Positions 17,637 to 25,035 of a stretch of DNA of 64,000 nucleotides are shown here, one piece after another (positions within the stretch are counted from its first letter, which is position 1; every line of letters begins with the position of its first letter). The notes below the pieces were generated by a model that was not told where the DNA came from, did no database searches, and saw only the letters and a list, made by a program, of their open reading frames with translations. The stretch is from Desulfomonile tiedjei DSM 6799. Its GTDB lineage: Bacteria > Desulfobacterota > Desulfomonilia > Desulfomonilales > Desulfomonilaceae. The translations under genes and the position numbers were made by a program. The stretch lies in the NCBI RefSeq assembly GCF_000266945.1, contig NC_018025.1, forward strand, positions 3,414,001 through 3,478,000. The letters run 5' to 3'.

Positions 17637-18557
17637 TCAATGGATTACCTTCAGGCCGTCACGGGTTATGAATACCGGGCAAGGCAGCTCATAGTCCTTG
17701 TAGATACGATCGAGCACATTCTGCCATTCATCGCTGCAGGTGGGGACAGGATAAGGAAGATCCGATCCCGGTATGGTTAACGGTGACCGGGGAGGGATTT
17801 TCTTCATGAAATTGTTTCCCGGGTCTCCCGGGACAAGATCCATGTCGGAAATATGGACGAGATACACCGCTTTCCGGGGTTTCCAGCGCTTTATGTAATC
17901 CAATGCGGATTGAAGGCTCATGTGAAAGGGACGATTGAATTCAGGTTCGTGCAGCCAATGGGCTTGAATGACGAGAACATCCGGGTTCTCGAGCAACTGC
18001 GGCTCATCGTCGATACGCATGAAATCGGAAGTATACACCAGTTTGCCATATTGTCCTGCCGTATTGGTTTCAAAAATATAACCCACCGAACCGGCCGCAC
18101 TGGGACCATGAAAGGTCTTGAAAGGAGTCACTCTTGTCTTCAGTCCGTCAAGCATCATCCCGGGGACGGCGATCCTCTTTTCCACCAGAGATCCGAGAAG
18201 GTAGCCGAACCGTACTTCGATGCCTTTCCACGCCGTTTCTGTCGCGTACACAGGGATAGGGTGCCAGGCGTGTGCTGGGATAGATCTGCGAAACACCAGC
18301 AGATCGTCCATACCCAGGAAATGATCTCCGTGCTCGTGAGTTATCAGCACTGCATCAGGTCGCGTGAGGTGATTTGCCTTCATCTGGAGTCTCAAGTCAG
18401 GACCGCAGTCCACGAGAAGAGACTCGTCATTCCTGATAAGGAGTGAAGTTCGCGTCCGCTCTTCTCCCAACGCGTTCATTTTGGAGCATATTGCGCAGGT
18501 GCAAGAGTATTCCGGCGTGCACCACGCTGCTCCTGTCCCCAGAAACAGTATCTCCAT
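17637..18557 (-). CDS. MBL-fold hydrolase (PhnP/RNase Z-like)
   Basis: About 306 residues. The metallo-beta-lactamase signature HEHGDHFLGMDDL is present, preceded by LLVDCGPDLRLQM, which fits the PhnP/Elac group of phosphodiesterases. A Cys pair at EYSCTCAICS near the N-terminus recalls the extra zinc-binding loop of PhnP, which cleaves cyclic phosphodiesters. No phn genes are nearby, so the substrate is open. I started at the ATG at 18557 (MEILFLGTGAAW), where the fold normally begins, with AAGAGGA upstream; the in-frame start at 18584 would add nine residues. Confidence 0.78.
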   Translation of the reverse strand: MEILFLGTGAAWCTPEYSCTCAICSKMNALGEERTRTSLLIRNDESLLVDCGPDLRLQMKANHLTRPDAVLITHEHGDHFLGMDDLLVFRRSIPAHAWHPIPVYATETAWKGIEVRFGYLLGSLVEKRIAVPGMMLDGLKTRVTPFKTFHGPSAAGSVGYIFETNTAGQYGKLVYTSDFMRIDDEPQLLENPDVLVIQAHWLHEPEFNRPFHMSLQSALDYIKRWKPRKAVYLVHISDMDLVPGDPGNNFMKKIPPRSPLTIPGSDLPYPVPTCSDEWQNVLDRIYKDYELPCPVFITRDGLKVIH

Positions 18558-18844
18558 GCCCAATCCTCTTAGAGAAATTTCCAATCAAGCTTAGAAGGAA
18601 TAACCTAAATGCCGCATTTACGCAAGTCTTTGAAGGCATTTCTGAAATGATCGTCTGAAGGACAGGCTTCTCGGACGGAATTATTCGCCGACTGGAGATG
18701 CAAGGCAAAATTCGACATTCGTATTGGCAAAAACAAACACAAGTCCAGCCGAACGCGAACTAATGCTGTGACATAATTTTCAGCGGTTCGGTTTTAGATG
18801 TGGGGAAAGTGAGGAGTAGCCTGGAAGACTTCCTGAAACCAAAC

Positions 18845-19063
18845 TTATTTGCCCCTGTACACTATCAGGCCGTGCGTCAGATCATATGGTGAAAGAGCTA
18901 CAGTCACTCGATCGCCAAGAAGAACCTTGATACGAAAACGGGACATTCTGCCGGACAGCTTCGTACGAATACTCCTTCCGTCATCGGTTTCGACCTGATA
19001 CATGCCACCGGAATGAACCTTCACAACTGTCCCTTCAACTTTAACATTATCGTCTCTGCTCAT
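18845..19063 (-). CDS. infA: Translation initiation factor IF-1 (probable paralogue)
   Basis: 72 residues, the full IF-1 length. The S1/OB-fold features EGTVVKVHSGGMYQVETDDG and GDRVTVALSPYDLTHGLIVY align with IF-1 end to end. Differences from the usual sequence (RTKLSGRMSRFRIKVLLGD in place of the AHISGKMRxxYIRILxGD core) suggest a second, diverged copy rather than the one in a ribosomal protein cluster. It stands alone upstream of lipid-A/Kdo genes. IF-1 binds the 30S A-site during initiation. Confidence 0.82.
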   Translation of the reverse strand: MSRDDNVKVEGTVVKVHSGGMYQVETDDGRSIRTKLSGRMSRFRIKVLLGDRVTVALSPYDLTHGLIVYRGK

Positions 19064-19175
19064 ATTCTTCCTTTCTCCAGGGATCGCTCACGGCGATCGT
19101 TGCACAAAAGACCGCTCTAAACTCAGCCCCCATTTTTCGATTCTGCACGAAATATGCATGCACCATTAAGTTTTG

Positions 19176-19931
19176 TCAAACTATCTTTCTATATGTTTCC
19201 CGGACTCGTTCCAGGTCCTCGGGGGTATCTACCTCGATGGAATCCATATCCGTAATCACCACTTTGATTCGAAACCCGTGTTCCAGTGCACGTAGTTGCT
19301 CCAGCCGCTCCGATTTCTCGAGAATAGTCTGGGGAAGATTTGCGAACACCTGAAGGAAATTGTTCCTGTATGCGTAAATCCCATGATGTTTATAATAAAC
19401 GGGTAGAATGGCAGATCCCTTATAATAGGGAATAGTCGCACGGGAGAAATACAAGGCGAAACCGTGAACGTCCATCACAGTTTTGACGGCATTCGGATGA
19501 TGTATTTCCTCGTCCCTGACGATCCTGTAAATTAATGTACTCATCGGAATGGACGGATCGGTCACAAGCGGAGCGGTCACTTCCTTGATCATAATCGGAT
19601 CGAAAAGGGGCTGGTCTCCCTGAATGTTGACCACTACAGCATTATCCTGCAACTGCAATATTCTTGCAGCTTCGGCGATGCGATCCGACCCGGAAGGATG
19701 CTGATTTGAGGTCAGAACTGCTTTTCCTCCGGATGCTTCAACAGCCGAAACAATATCATGCGAATTCGTGGCCACGTACACGGCGTCCAAAATTCCCGAC
19801 GTCATTGCACGTTCAAGCACGCGAACTATCATCGGTTTGCCCAAGATATCCGCAAGCGGCTTACCGGGAAATCGGCTGGATTCGGCTCGTGCAGGGATGA
19901 ATCCTATTATTTTGTGCAAATCCTTCGACAT
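19176..19931 (-). CDS. kdsB: 3-deoxy-manno-octulosonate cytidylyltransferase (CMP-Kdo or CMP-Kdo8N synthetase)
   Basis: 251 residues, normal length. The N-terminal loop IPARAESSRFPGKPLADILG, together with VVNIQGDQPLFDP and the GIYAYRNNFL stretch, identify KdsB. It activates Kdo with CTP for addition to lipid A. It is the distal gene behind the KdnA-type aminotransferase on the same strand (247-bp gap), so the natural substrate may be 8-amino-8-deoxy-Kdo, as for the KdsB encoded with kdnA in Shewanella (established knowledge). The gap between the two contains a small hairpin at 20059-20078 but no gene. Confidence 0.92.
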   Translation of the reverse strand: MSKDLHKIIGFIPARAESSRFPGKPLADILGKPMIVRVLERAMTSGILDAVYVATNSHDIVSAVEASGGKAVLTSNQHPSGSDRIAEAARILQLQDNAVVVNIQGDQPLFDPIMIKEVTAPLVTDPSIPMSTLIYRIVRDEEIHHPNAVKTVMDVHGFALYFSRATIPYYKGSAILPVYYKHHGIYAYRNNFLQVFANLPQTILEKSERLEQLRALEHGFRIKVVITDMDSIEVDTPEDLERVRETYRKIV

Positions 19932-20178
19932 ATCCCCAGGTCTCGATGAAGTCCAGGTCGCTTTTTCTGAGAGATGTTTCGGTCGTTCGTGAGTTCCAAT
20001 ACTTACGAGGTATATCGAACTTCAGACATTCTTCCGCGTAGCGATAGGTTCTTTTCACGAGCCGGTGCGTACCGGCTCATGATCGGTATCCCATTATTGC
20101 CAACTCGAATTCCGCTGATCTATATCAGGTACTGTTTGGGAACGTCGTCCACAGCCAGAATTTCGAGATAAAACTCTG

Positions 20179-21384
20179 TCACAGAATCTCTTCGGCAGCA
20201 GCCTGTAATTCCACCACCATGCGCCGCAAATGATCTTCGTCCATTTGCAGGAATATGGGCAGCACAACCGTCTTCTCGAGAATTGCCATTGTCTGCGGCA
20301 GCATCTCTTTCGAATAGGTCATTTCGCTTCCGTACAACGCACCACCGAACGGATGAGGACCGGGCCAGGCTGTCTTCCTCTCGAGAAGGTGTTCCCAATT
20401 ATGTATCAGATGCCAGAGGTTGTTCTTGAAGTAGATCGCAGCAATTCCTTTTGAGGCAATATGCTGTTGAAAGGCCTGGGCCTTTTCCGCAGTTGGAAGG
20501 AAGAAGCATACATGGGTGTAGCTGTCCTTTCCTTTCTCCGGAATCTCTCGCATGACAATTCCGTCGCGGCTTTCGAGAGTCTCTCGAATGAGTTCCTGAT
20601 TCTGCTGTTGCCGCTGGATTATGTCCTCCAGCTTGCTGAGCTGAGCCAGCCCCACAGCTCCTTGAAGCTCATTCATACGGTAGTTGAATCCCAGGAAACT
20701 CCGCCCATCCAGAGCCCGCCCCACATTGGGATTGTGCTCATGCCCGTGATCTGCGTATTCCGAAGCGCGCTGATATAGTTCCCGATCGTTCGTGATGACC
20801 ATTCCACCTTCACCTGTGGTAATAGTCTTGTAGAAATCGAACGAGAACGTTCCCATATCACCCCAGGTCCCCAGGCGTTTGCCGCCTACTCCTGCTCCAA
20901 GTGCCTGAGCCGTATCCTCGATCACTTTCAGATTGTGTTTTCTTGAAATATCCAAGATCTCCTGGATCCGAGCGGGCGACCCCAGCATATGGACCGGGAT
21001 CACGGCCTTGGTTCTCGGGGTTATTTTCTTTTCCAAATCTATAGGGTCCAGATTCAGCGTTTGGTCGATCTCAGCCGGCACGGGTACCGCGCCTGCTTCG
21101 ATTATTGCTTCGAATGTAGCGATAAAGGTAAACCCCTGAGTGATGACTTCGTCTCCGGGACCGATACCGAGGGCAGACAACGCTACTTTGAGAGCGGCCG
21201 AACCGGAAGTAACCGCCTGAGCATAAACCGCTCCGGTGAATTGAGCGAATTTATCTTCGAATTCCTTGACCTTATAAATTCCTTTTCGTTCGTTTGGGAA
21301 CTCGTAACGAAAGAGTATTCCTGTTTCCAGAACATCGTTAATATGCTCTTTTTCTGTTTCACCTATCCACTCGTATCCTGGCAT
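20179..21384 (-). CDS. kdnA: DegT/DnrJ/EryC1/StrS aminotransferase, KdnA-like
   Basis: 401 residues from the ATG at 21384, which has a perfect AGGAGGT 6 bp upstream; the longer frame to 21411 is unlikely. It is a PLP-dependent sugar aminotransferase: the Schiff-base Lys186 lies in FDFYKTITTGEGGM, with VIEDTAQALGAG for the PLP-phosphate and stacking region. The opening PGYEWIGETEKEHINDVL and the kdsB neighbour point to KdnA, which transaminates the 8-aldehyde of Kdo to give Kdo8N. The gene name rests on context plus this resemblance; another nucleotide-sugar aminotransferase is possible. Confidence 0.7.
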   Translation of the reverse strand: MPGYEWIGETEKEHINDVLETGILFRYEFPNERKGIYKVKEFEDKFAQFTGAVYAQAVTSGSAALKVALSALGIGPGDEVITQGFTFIATFEAIIEAGAVPVPAEIDQTLNLDPIDLEKKITPRTKAVIPVHMLGSPARIQEILDISRKHNLKVIEDTAQALGAGVGGKRLGTWGDMGTFSFDFYKTITTGEGGMVITNDRELYQRASEYADHGHEHNPNVGRALDGRSFLGFNYRMNELQGAVGLAQLSKLEDIIQRQQQNQELIRETLESRDGIVMREIPEKGKDSYTHVCFFLPTAEKAQAFQQHIASKGIAAIYFKNNLWHLIHNWEHLLERKTAWPGPHPFGGALYGSEMTYSKEMLPQTMAILEKTVVLPIFLQMDEDHLRRMVVELQAAAEEIL

Positions 21385-21459
21385 GAGACCTCCTGACAAA
21401 CACCCGGACATTCAGCCTGAACTATTTGTCAGCACTGATTGCGGGATTCACCACCATAC

Positions 21460-21497
21460 CTGCACGGCTCCCCGGATCCTTCCGTGGAGCCGTGCAG
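21460..21497. terminator. Hairpin between the alcohol dehydrogenase and kdnA-like genes
   Basis: CTGCACGGCTCC (21460-21471) and GGAGCCGTGCAG (21486-21497) form a perfect 12-bp stem with a 14-base loop. It lies just after the stop of the upstream minus-strand gene and before kdnA. A T-run is lacking, so termination may be partial. Confidence 0.5.
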
Positions 21498-21505
21498 GGC
21501 TTATA

Positions 21506-22669
21506 TCAACTAAACGCCATTTCGTAAATAGTTTGAGCTTCTTCTTCTCCGAGTTTCCTCGGATTGTTCTCAACCGGTCGAGTTACCTTCAGAGCAGCTT
21601 CCACCAGCATGGGAATGTCAGATCGGGGAACACCGGCATCAGCCAGGCTTGAGGGAATTCCGATGTCGCTACACAGCATGAACACACTTTCAACTGCCTG
21701 CTCGGCAGCTCGTCGCAAAGGAAGGCCCTCCACGGGTTCACCGATTGCCGAGGCTATCATGGCAAAGTGCTTTTCTGCAGCAGGCAAATTGAATTCCATT
21801 ACATACGGGATCAACATGGCATTTGCCAGACCGTGGGGTATGCGGTAATTGCCCCCCAGCGGGTATGCCAAAGCATGGGCCGCACCAACCCCCGCATCGG
21901 CAAGGGCAAGGCCTCCAAGAAGGCTTCCCATCAGCATCTGTTCCCTGGCATCGATATCATCCCCGTGAAACACCGCACGCCTGAGATTGCCGGATATCAA
22001 CCGAATAGCGGTCAACGCGAGAGCTTCCGTGAAGACCGTGCTGGATAGACTGCTTACGGATTCTATTGCATGGGTCAATGCATCCATACCGGTTGCAGCA
22101 GTAACATGGGGCGGCAAGGGCAATGTGAGTTCAGGATCGAGCAAAGCAACGCCAGGAAAAAGGAACGGGCTGTTTATCCCGCCTTTCGCCCGGGTTTCCC
22201 GATTGGTGAACACTGCAGTAAACGTTACTTCCGCACCTGTTCCCGCTGTAGTGGGAACCATTATGGTGGGAGTGCCCGGCAATTCGACTTTGTTCAGACC
22301 GATATAATCCTCAGCCTTCCCCTCATTCGTGATAAGAACTGCAGCCGCCTTTGCCGTGTCCATGGCGGACCCCCCGCCCAGGCCTACTACGAGATCCGCA
22401 TCTACTGCACGTCCGAGAGCCGCGGCTTCCTCCGCATTATCCATGTACGGTTCGGGTTCTACTGCTTTGTAAACCTCTCCCGTAATTCCGACATCATTCA
22501 GTGCAGAAAGCGCCTTGTCGAGAATTCCGACCTGCTCCAGCGCCGGATCTGCCACAAGAAGATATTTTCCTGCACCCGATTCGCGGGCCAATTGCCCGAG
22601 ATTGGACAACGCCCCTCTTCCGAAGACGACTCTCGTTTTGATCTGGAAATTTCCCAATTTTGGCAGCAT
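21506..22669 (-). CDS. Iron-containing alcohol dehydrogenase (possible Kdo 8-oxidase)
   Basis: 387 residues, the usual size of family III alcohol dehydrogenases. NAD-binding GLGGGSAMDTAKAAAVL and TTAGTGAEVT are present, as are the metal ligands in MDALTHAIES, GAAHALAYPLGG and IPHGLANAMLIPY. Position upstream of the KdnA-like gene on the same strand suggests it could supply the 8-aldehyde of Kdo, the KdnB step. The sequence however looks more like ordinary 1,3-propanediol/lactaldehyde-type enzymes than like what I remember of Shewanella KdnB, and a hairpin separates the two genes. The class is certain, the substrate is not. Start supported by GAGGAG 6 bp upstream. Confidence 0.85.
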   Translation of the reverse strand: MLPKLGNFQIKTRVVFGRGALSNLGQLARESGAGKYLLVADPALEQVGILDKALSALNDVGITGEVYKAVEPEPYMDNAEEAAALGRAVDADLVVGLGGGSAMDTAKAAAVLITNEGKAEDYIGLNKVELPGTPTIMVPTTAGTGAEVTFTAVFTNRETRAKGGINSPFLFPGVALLDPELTLPLPPHVTAATGMDALTHAIESVSSLSSTVFTEALALTAIRLISGNLRRAVFHGDDIDAREQMLMGSLLGGLALADAGVGAAHALAYPLGGNYRIPHGLANAMLIPYVMEFNLPAAEKHFAMIASAIGEPVEGLPLRRAAEQAVESVFMLCSDIGIPSSLADAGVPRSDIPMLVEAALKVTRPVENNPRKLGEEEAQTIYEMAFS

Positions 22670-22933
22670 GCGACTCCTCGTCCCAAGATGGATCTAGAAA
22701 AAGCCTTCAGTTTATATCAGAAAACCCCCGCACCGGCAAGATAGGCGTGCATACAATTCGCTTCAGGAAATGTCTCTCATGTCGATTTCGCTCTCGCGCT
22801 CAATTACCTATTACACAAGTCAAGTTAATCGATTATCCGCACCAAAGCAGTCGTTTGGCTCTCATTCTTTCTTTTCTTTTTATCTAAAAGAAAGTAAACT
22901 GAAAATACCGGACCATCCGGACTGGAGCGGCCC

Positions 22934-24895
22934 ATGAAGAGACTCAGATTCGGAAGATGGGGAAGCGTTCTGGCGGATCACCGGCATGGTGATGAGATCA
23001 CCCGGAGAAAAACCGAATCTCTCCCTCCATTAGCAAGTTTTCCGCCAAACGTAATAGCTTTAATGAGCGGCAAAGGTCTTCTCGTATTTGATAACGAGTT
23101 CAACTTTGTGCCAATGATTCGTGAGTACCTGGCACAGATTCAAGCCAAATATTGTTGTGGGAAGTGCATCACAGGAATAAAAGGTTCCAAGATTGTGTCA
23201 GTGATCCTGGACAAAATGATGCAAGGTGGCTCAGCGGAATCGGATCTCGATGTGCTGTCCAGAATGGCGGACATTCTGAACGATGCTGCCAAATGTTCTG
23301 TCTGTCAGAGTGCAGGGGAACTCCTGAAAGATGGGCTCACTTTCTTCAGGGATGACTTCCTGGATGCTGTGAGGAATGGAATTTCGGAGAACTCTGTTCG
23401 ATATATCGGAAACATTTCCGCCCCTTGTATGAATACGTGTCCCTGCCACATCAATATTCCCGGCTATGTGGAAATGCTGCAAGAGCTTCGTTATGAGGAA
23501 GCACTGCAGATTATCCGTGAAGAAATGCCACTACCCGGAATAACGGGCAGAATTTGTCCTGCTCCATGCGAGAAGGCGTGCAGCGTAGCGAACATGGGAG
23601 ACGTGGCGATACCTATCAAGACGCTGAAAAGGGTCGCTGCCGATTATGAGATGCTTCACGCTATCGAGCCCCCCTTCCAACGAGTCGAACTGAATGGAAA
23701 ACCTATAGCAATTGTGGGCGCAGGACCTGCAGGTTTGGCTGCAGCGTACTATTTGAACCGCTTCGGCCATCCTGTGACTGTCTTTGAAGCACTTCCAATC
23801 CCCGGGGGGATGGTCGGCGTCGGAATTCCGCCCTATCGTCAGCCCCGGGATGTTCTTCAGAAAGAGATTGTTCAAATTCAGCGTCTCGGGGTCGAGTTTC
23901 GATTCAAAGCTCGGCTTGGCAAGGATTTCACCATTCAAGATTTGTTTGACCAGGGATTCAAGTCGGTTTTCCTGGGCGTCGGGGCGCATAAGTCCTCGGC
24001 TTTGGCTCTCAAAGAAGAGAAACAGCGAATCAAGGGTGTTTTTTCCGGAGGGATCGATTTTCTGCGGGACCTCAATCTCGGGAAAAAAATCCAAGTGGGC
24101 GAAAATGCGATCATAGCCGGCGGAGGTAATACCGCCATTGATTGCGCTCGAACCTGCCTCAGGATGGGTGCTTCACAGGTGACCGTCGTTTACAGACGGA
24201 CTGAACGAGAGATGCCGGCGGATCTAGAAGAGGTCGAAGATTCTCGTGAAGAAGGGATCAAATTCCTCTTTCTCACACAGCCCGTTGCCGTACTCTCCGA
24301 GAATGGCAGAATGACTGGGCTCAGATGTATTCGGATGGAGTTGGGGGAGCCGGATCGATCCGGAAGAAGAAGGCCGGTTCCGGTGGAGGGGACAGAATTC
24401 GATCTTGCCGGAGACACGCTTATCCCCGCCATCGGGCAGATTGCAGATCTCGAATGGCTCTCAGGCGACGACAATATACAGTTTTCTCGAAAAGGGGCCA
24501 TAAAGGTGGATCCCGTGACCATGATGACGTCTCGTCCTGGCGTATTCGCTGCAGGCGACGCTGTCAGTGGTCCATTGACTGTGGTTCATGGCCTGGCCGG
24601 TGGAAAACGGGCTGCTCACATGATCCATCAATATGTCACGACAGGTTCATGTAAGGCTACAGAACAACAGTGGATGGATGATTTGATCGCAAATATCGAA
24701 AAGGATTACGGCGTGCTGGTCACCGCACGCAGCCCTCTTCGGGAGGGCGGAAAGGTAGTGAGGAACAAACTGGACGTCCACGATCGAATTGGGCATTTCC
24801 TCGAGGTAGATTCAGGATTCACCCAAAAGGGGTCATTCATCGAGGCCAGCAGATGTCTCAGGTGCTTTCACCTGATACTGGCAGCGGTGAAGTGA
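22934..24895 (+). CDS. SfrB-like NADPH oxidoreductase subunit (NuoF-C plus GltD domains)
   Basis: 653 residues. After about 60 residues comes a domain like the 4Fe-4S region of NuoF (YCCGKCITG at 73-81, CSVCQSAG at about 117) without the NuoF flavin/NADH domain. Then a GltD-like part: Fe-S motifs (CMNTCPCHINIPGY and ICPAPCEKACS), an FAD fingerprint IVGAGPAGLAAAYYLNRFG near 260, and a second dinucleotide site IAGGGNTAIDCART near 395. This layout is that of SfrB, the NADPH-oxidising subunit of the Geobacter soluble Fe(III)/NADPH oxidoreductase SfrAB. The SfrA-like partner follows 140 bp later on the same strand. The physiological acceptor is unknown. Confidence 0.78.
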   Translation: MKRLRFGRWGSVLADHRHGDEITRRKTESLPPLASFPPNVIALMSGKGLLVFDNEFNFVPMIREYLAQIQAKYCCGKCITGIKGSKIVSVILDKMMQGGSAESDLDVLSRMADILNDAAKCSVCQSAGELLKDGLTFFRDDFLDAVRNGISENSVRYIGNISAPCMNTCPCHINIPGYVEMLQELRYEEALQIIREEMPLPGITGRICPAPCEKACSVANMGDVAIPIKTLKRVAADYEMLHAIEPPFQRVELNGKPIAIVGAGPAGLAAAYYLNRFGHPVTVFEALPIPGGMVGVGIPPYRQPRDVLQKEIVQIQRLGVEFRFKARLGKDFTIQDLFDQGFKSVFLGVGAHKSSALALKEEKQRIKGVFSGGIDFLRDLNLGKKIQVGENAIIAGGGNTAIDCARTCLRMGASQVTVVYRRTEREMPADLEEVEDSREEGIKFLFLTQPVAVLSENGRMTGLRCIRMELGEPDRSGRRRPVPVEGTEFDLAGDTLIPAIGQIADLEWLSGDDNIQFSRKGAIKVDPVTMMTSRPGVFAAGDAVSGPLTVVHGLAGGKRAAHMIHQYVTTGSCKATEQQWMDDLIANIEKDYGVLVTARSPLREGGKVVRNKLDVHDRIGHFLEVDSGFTQKGSFIEASRCLRCFHLILAAVK

Positions 24896-25035
24896 ACGCC
24901 GGCCGAGCGTGCTCTACCACGTGATTCTCGTCTATCGTCGAGGCGAGAGGAAAAACTCGATCCTCAAGAACCTCATATAAGCTAAATCCGGCTCCTGCCC
25001 TGACCGCAAGCAGACTCCGTCAGAAGGACCGAAAA

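Noticed and set aside
19861-20058. 65-codon minus-strand frame between the kdnA-like gene and kdsB
   Set aside because: It overlaps the start of kdsB in another frame, has no ribosome binding site and no similarity I can recognise.
21506-22669. Firm assignment of the iron-type alcohol dehydrogenase as KdnB
   Set aside because: Context suggests it but the sequence looks like the general 1,3-propanediol/lactaldehyde group, and a hairpin separates it from the kdnA-like gene.
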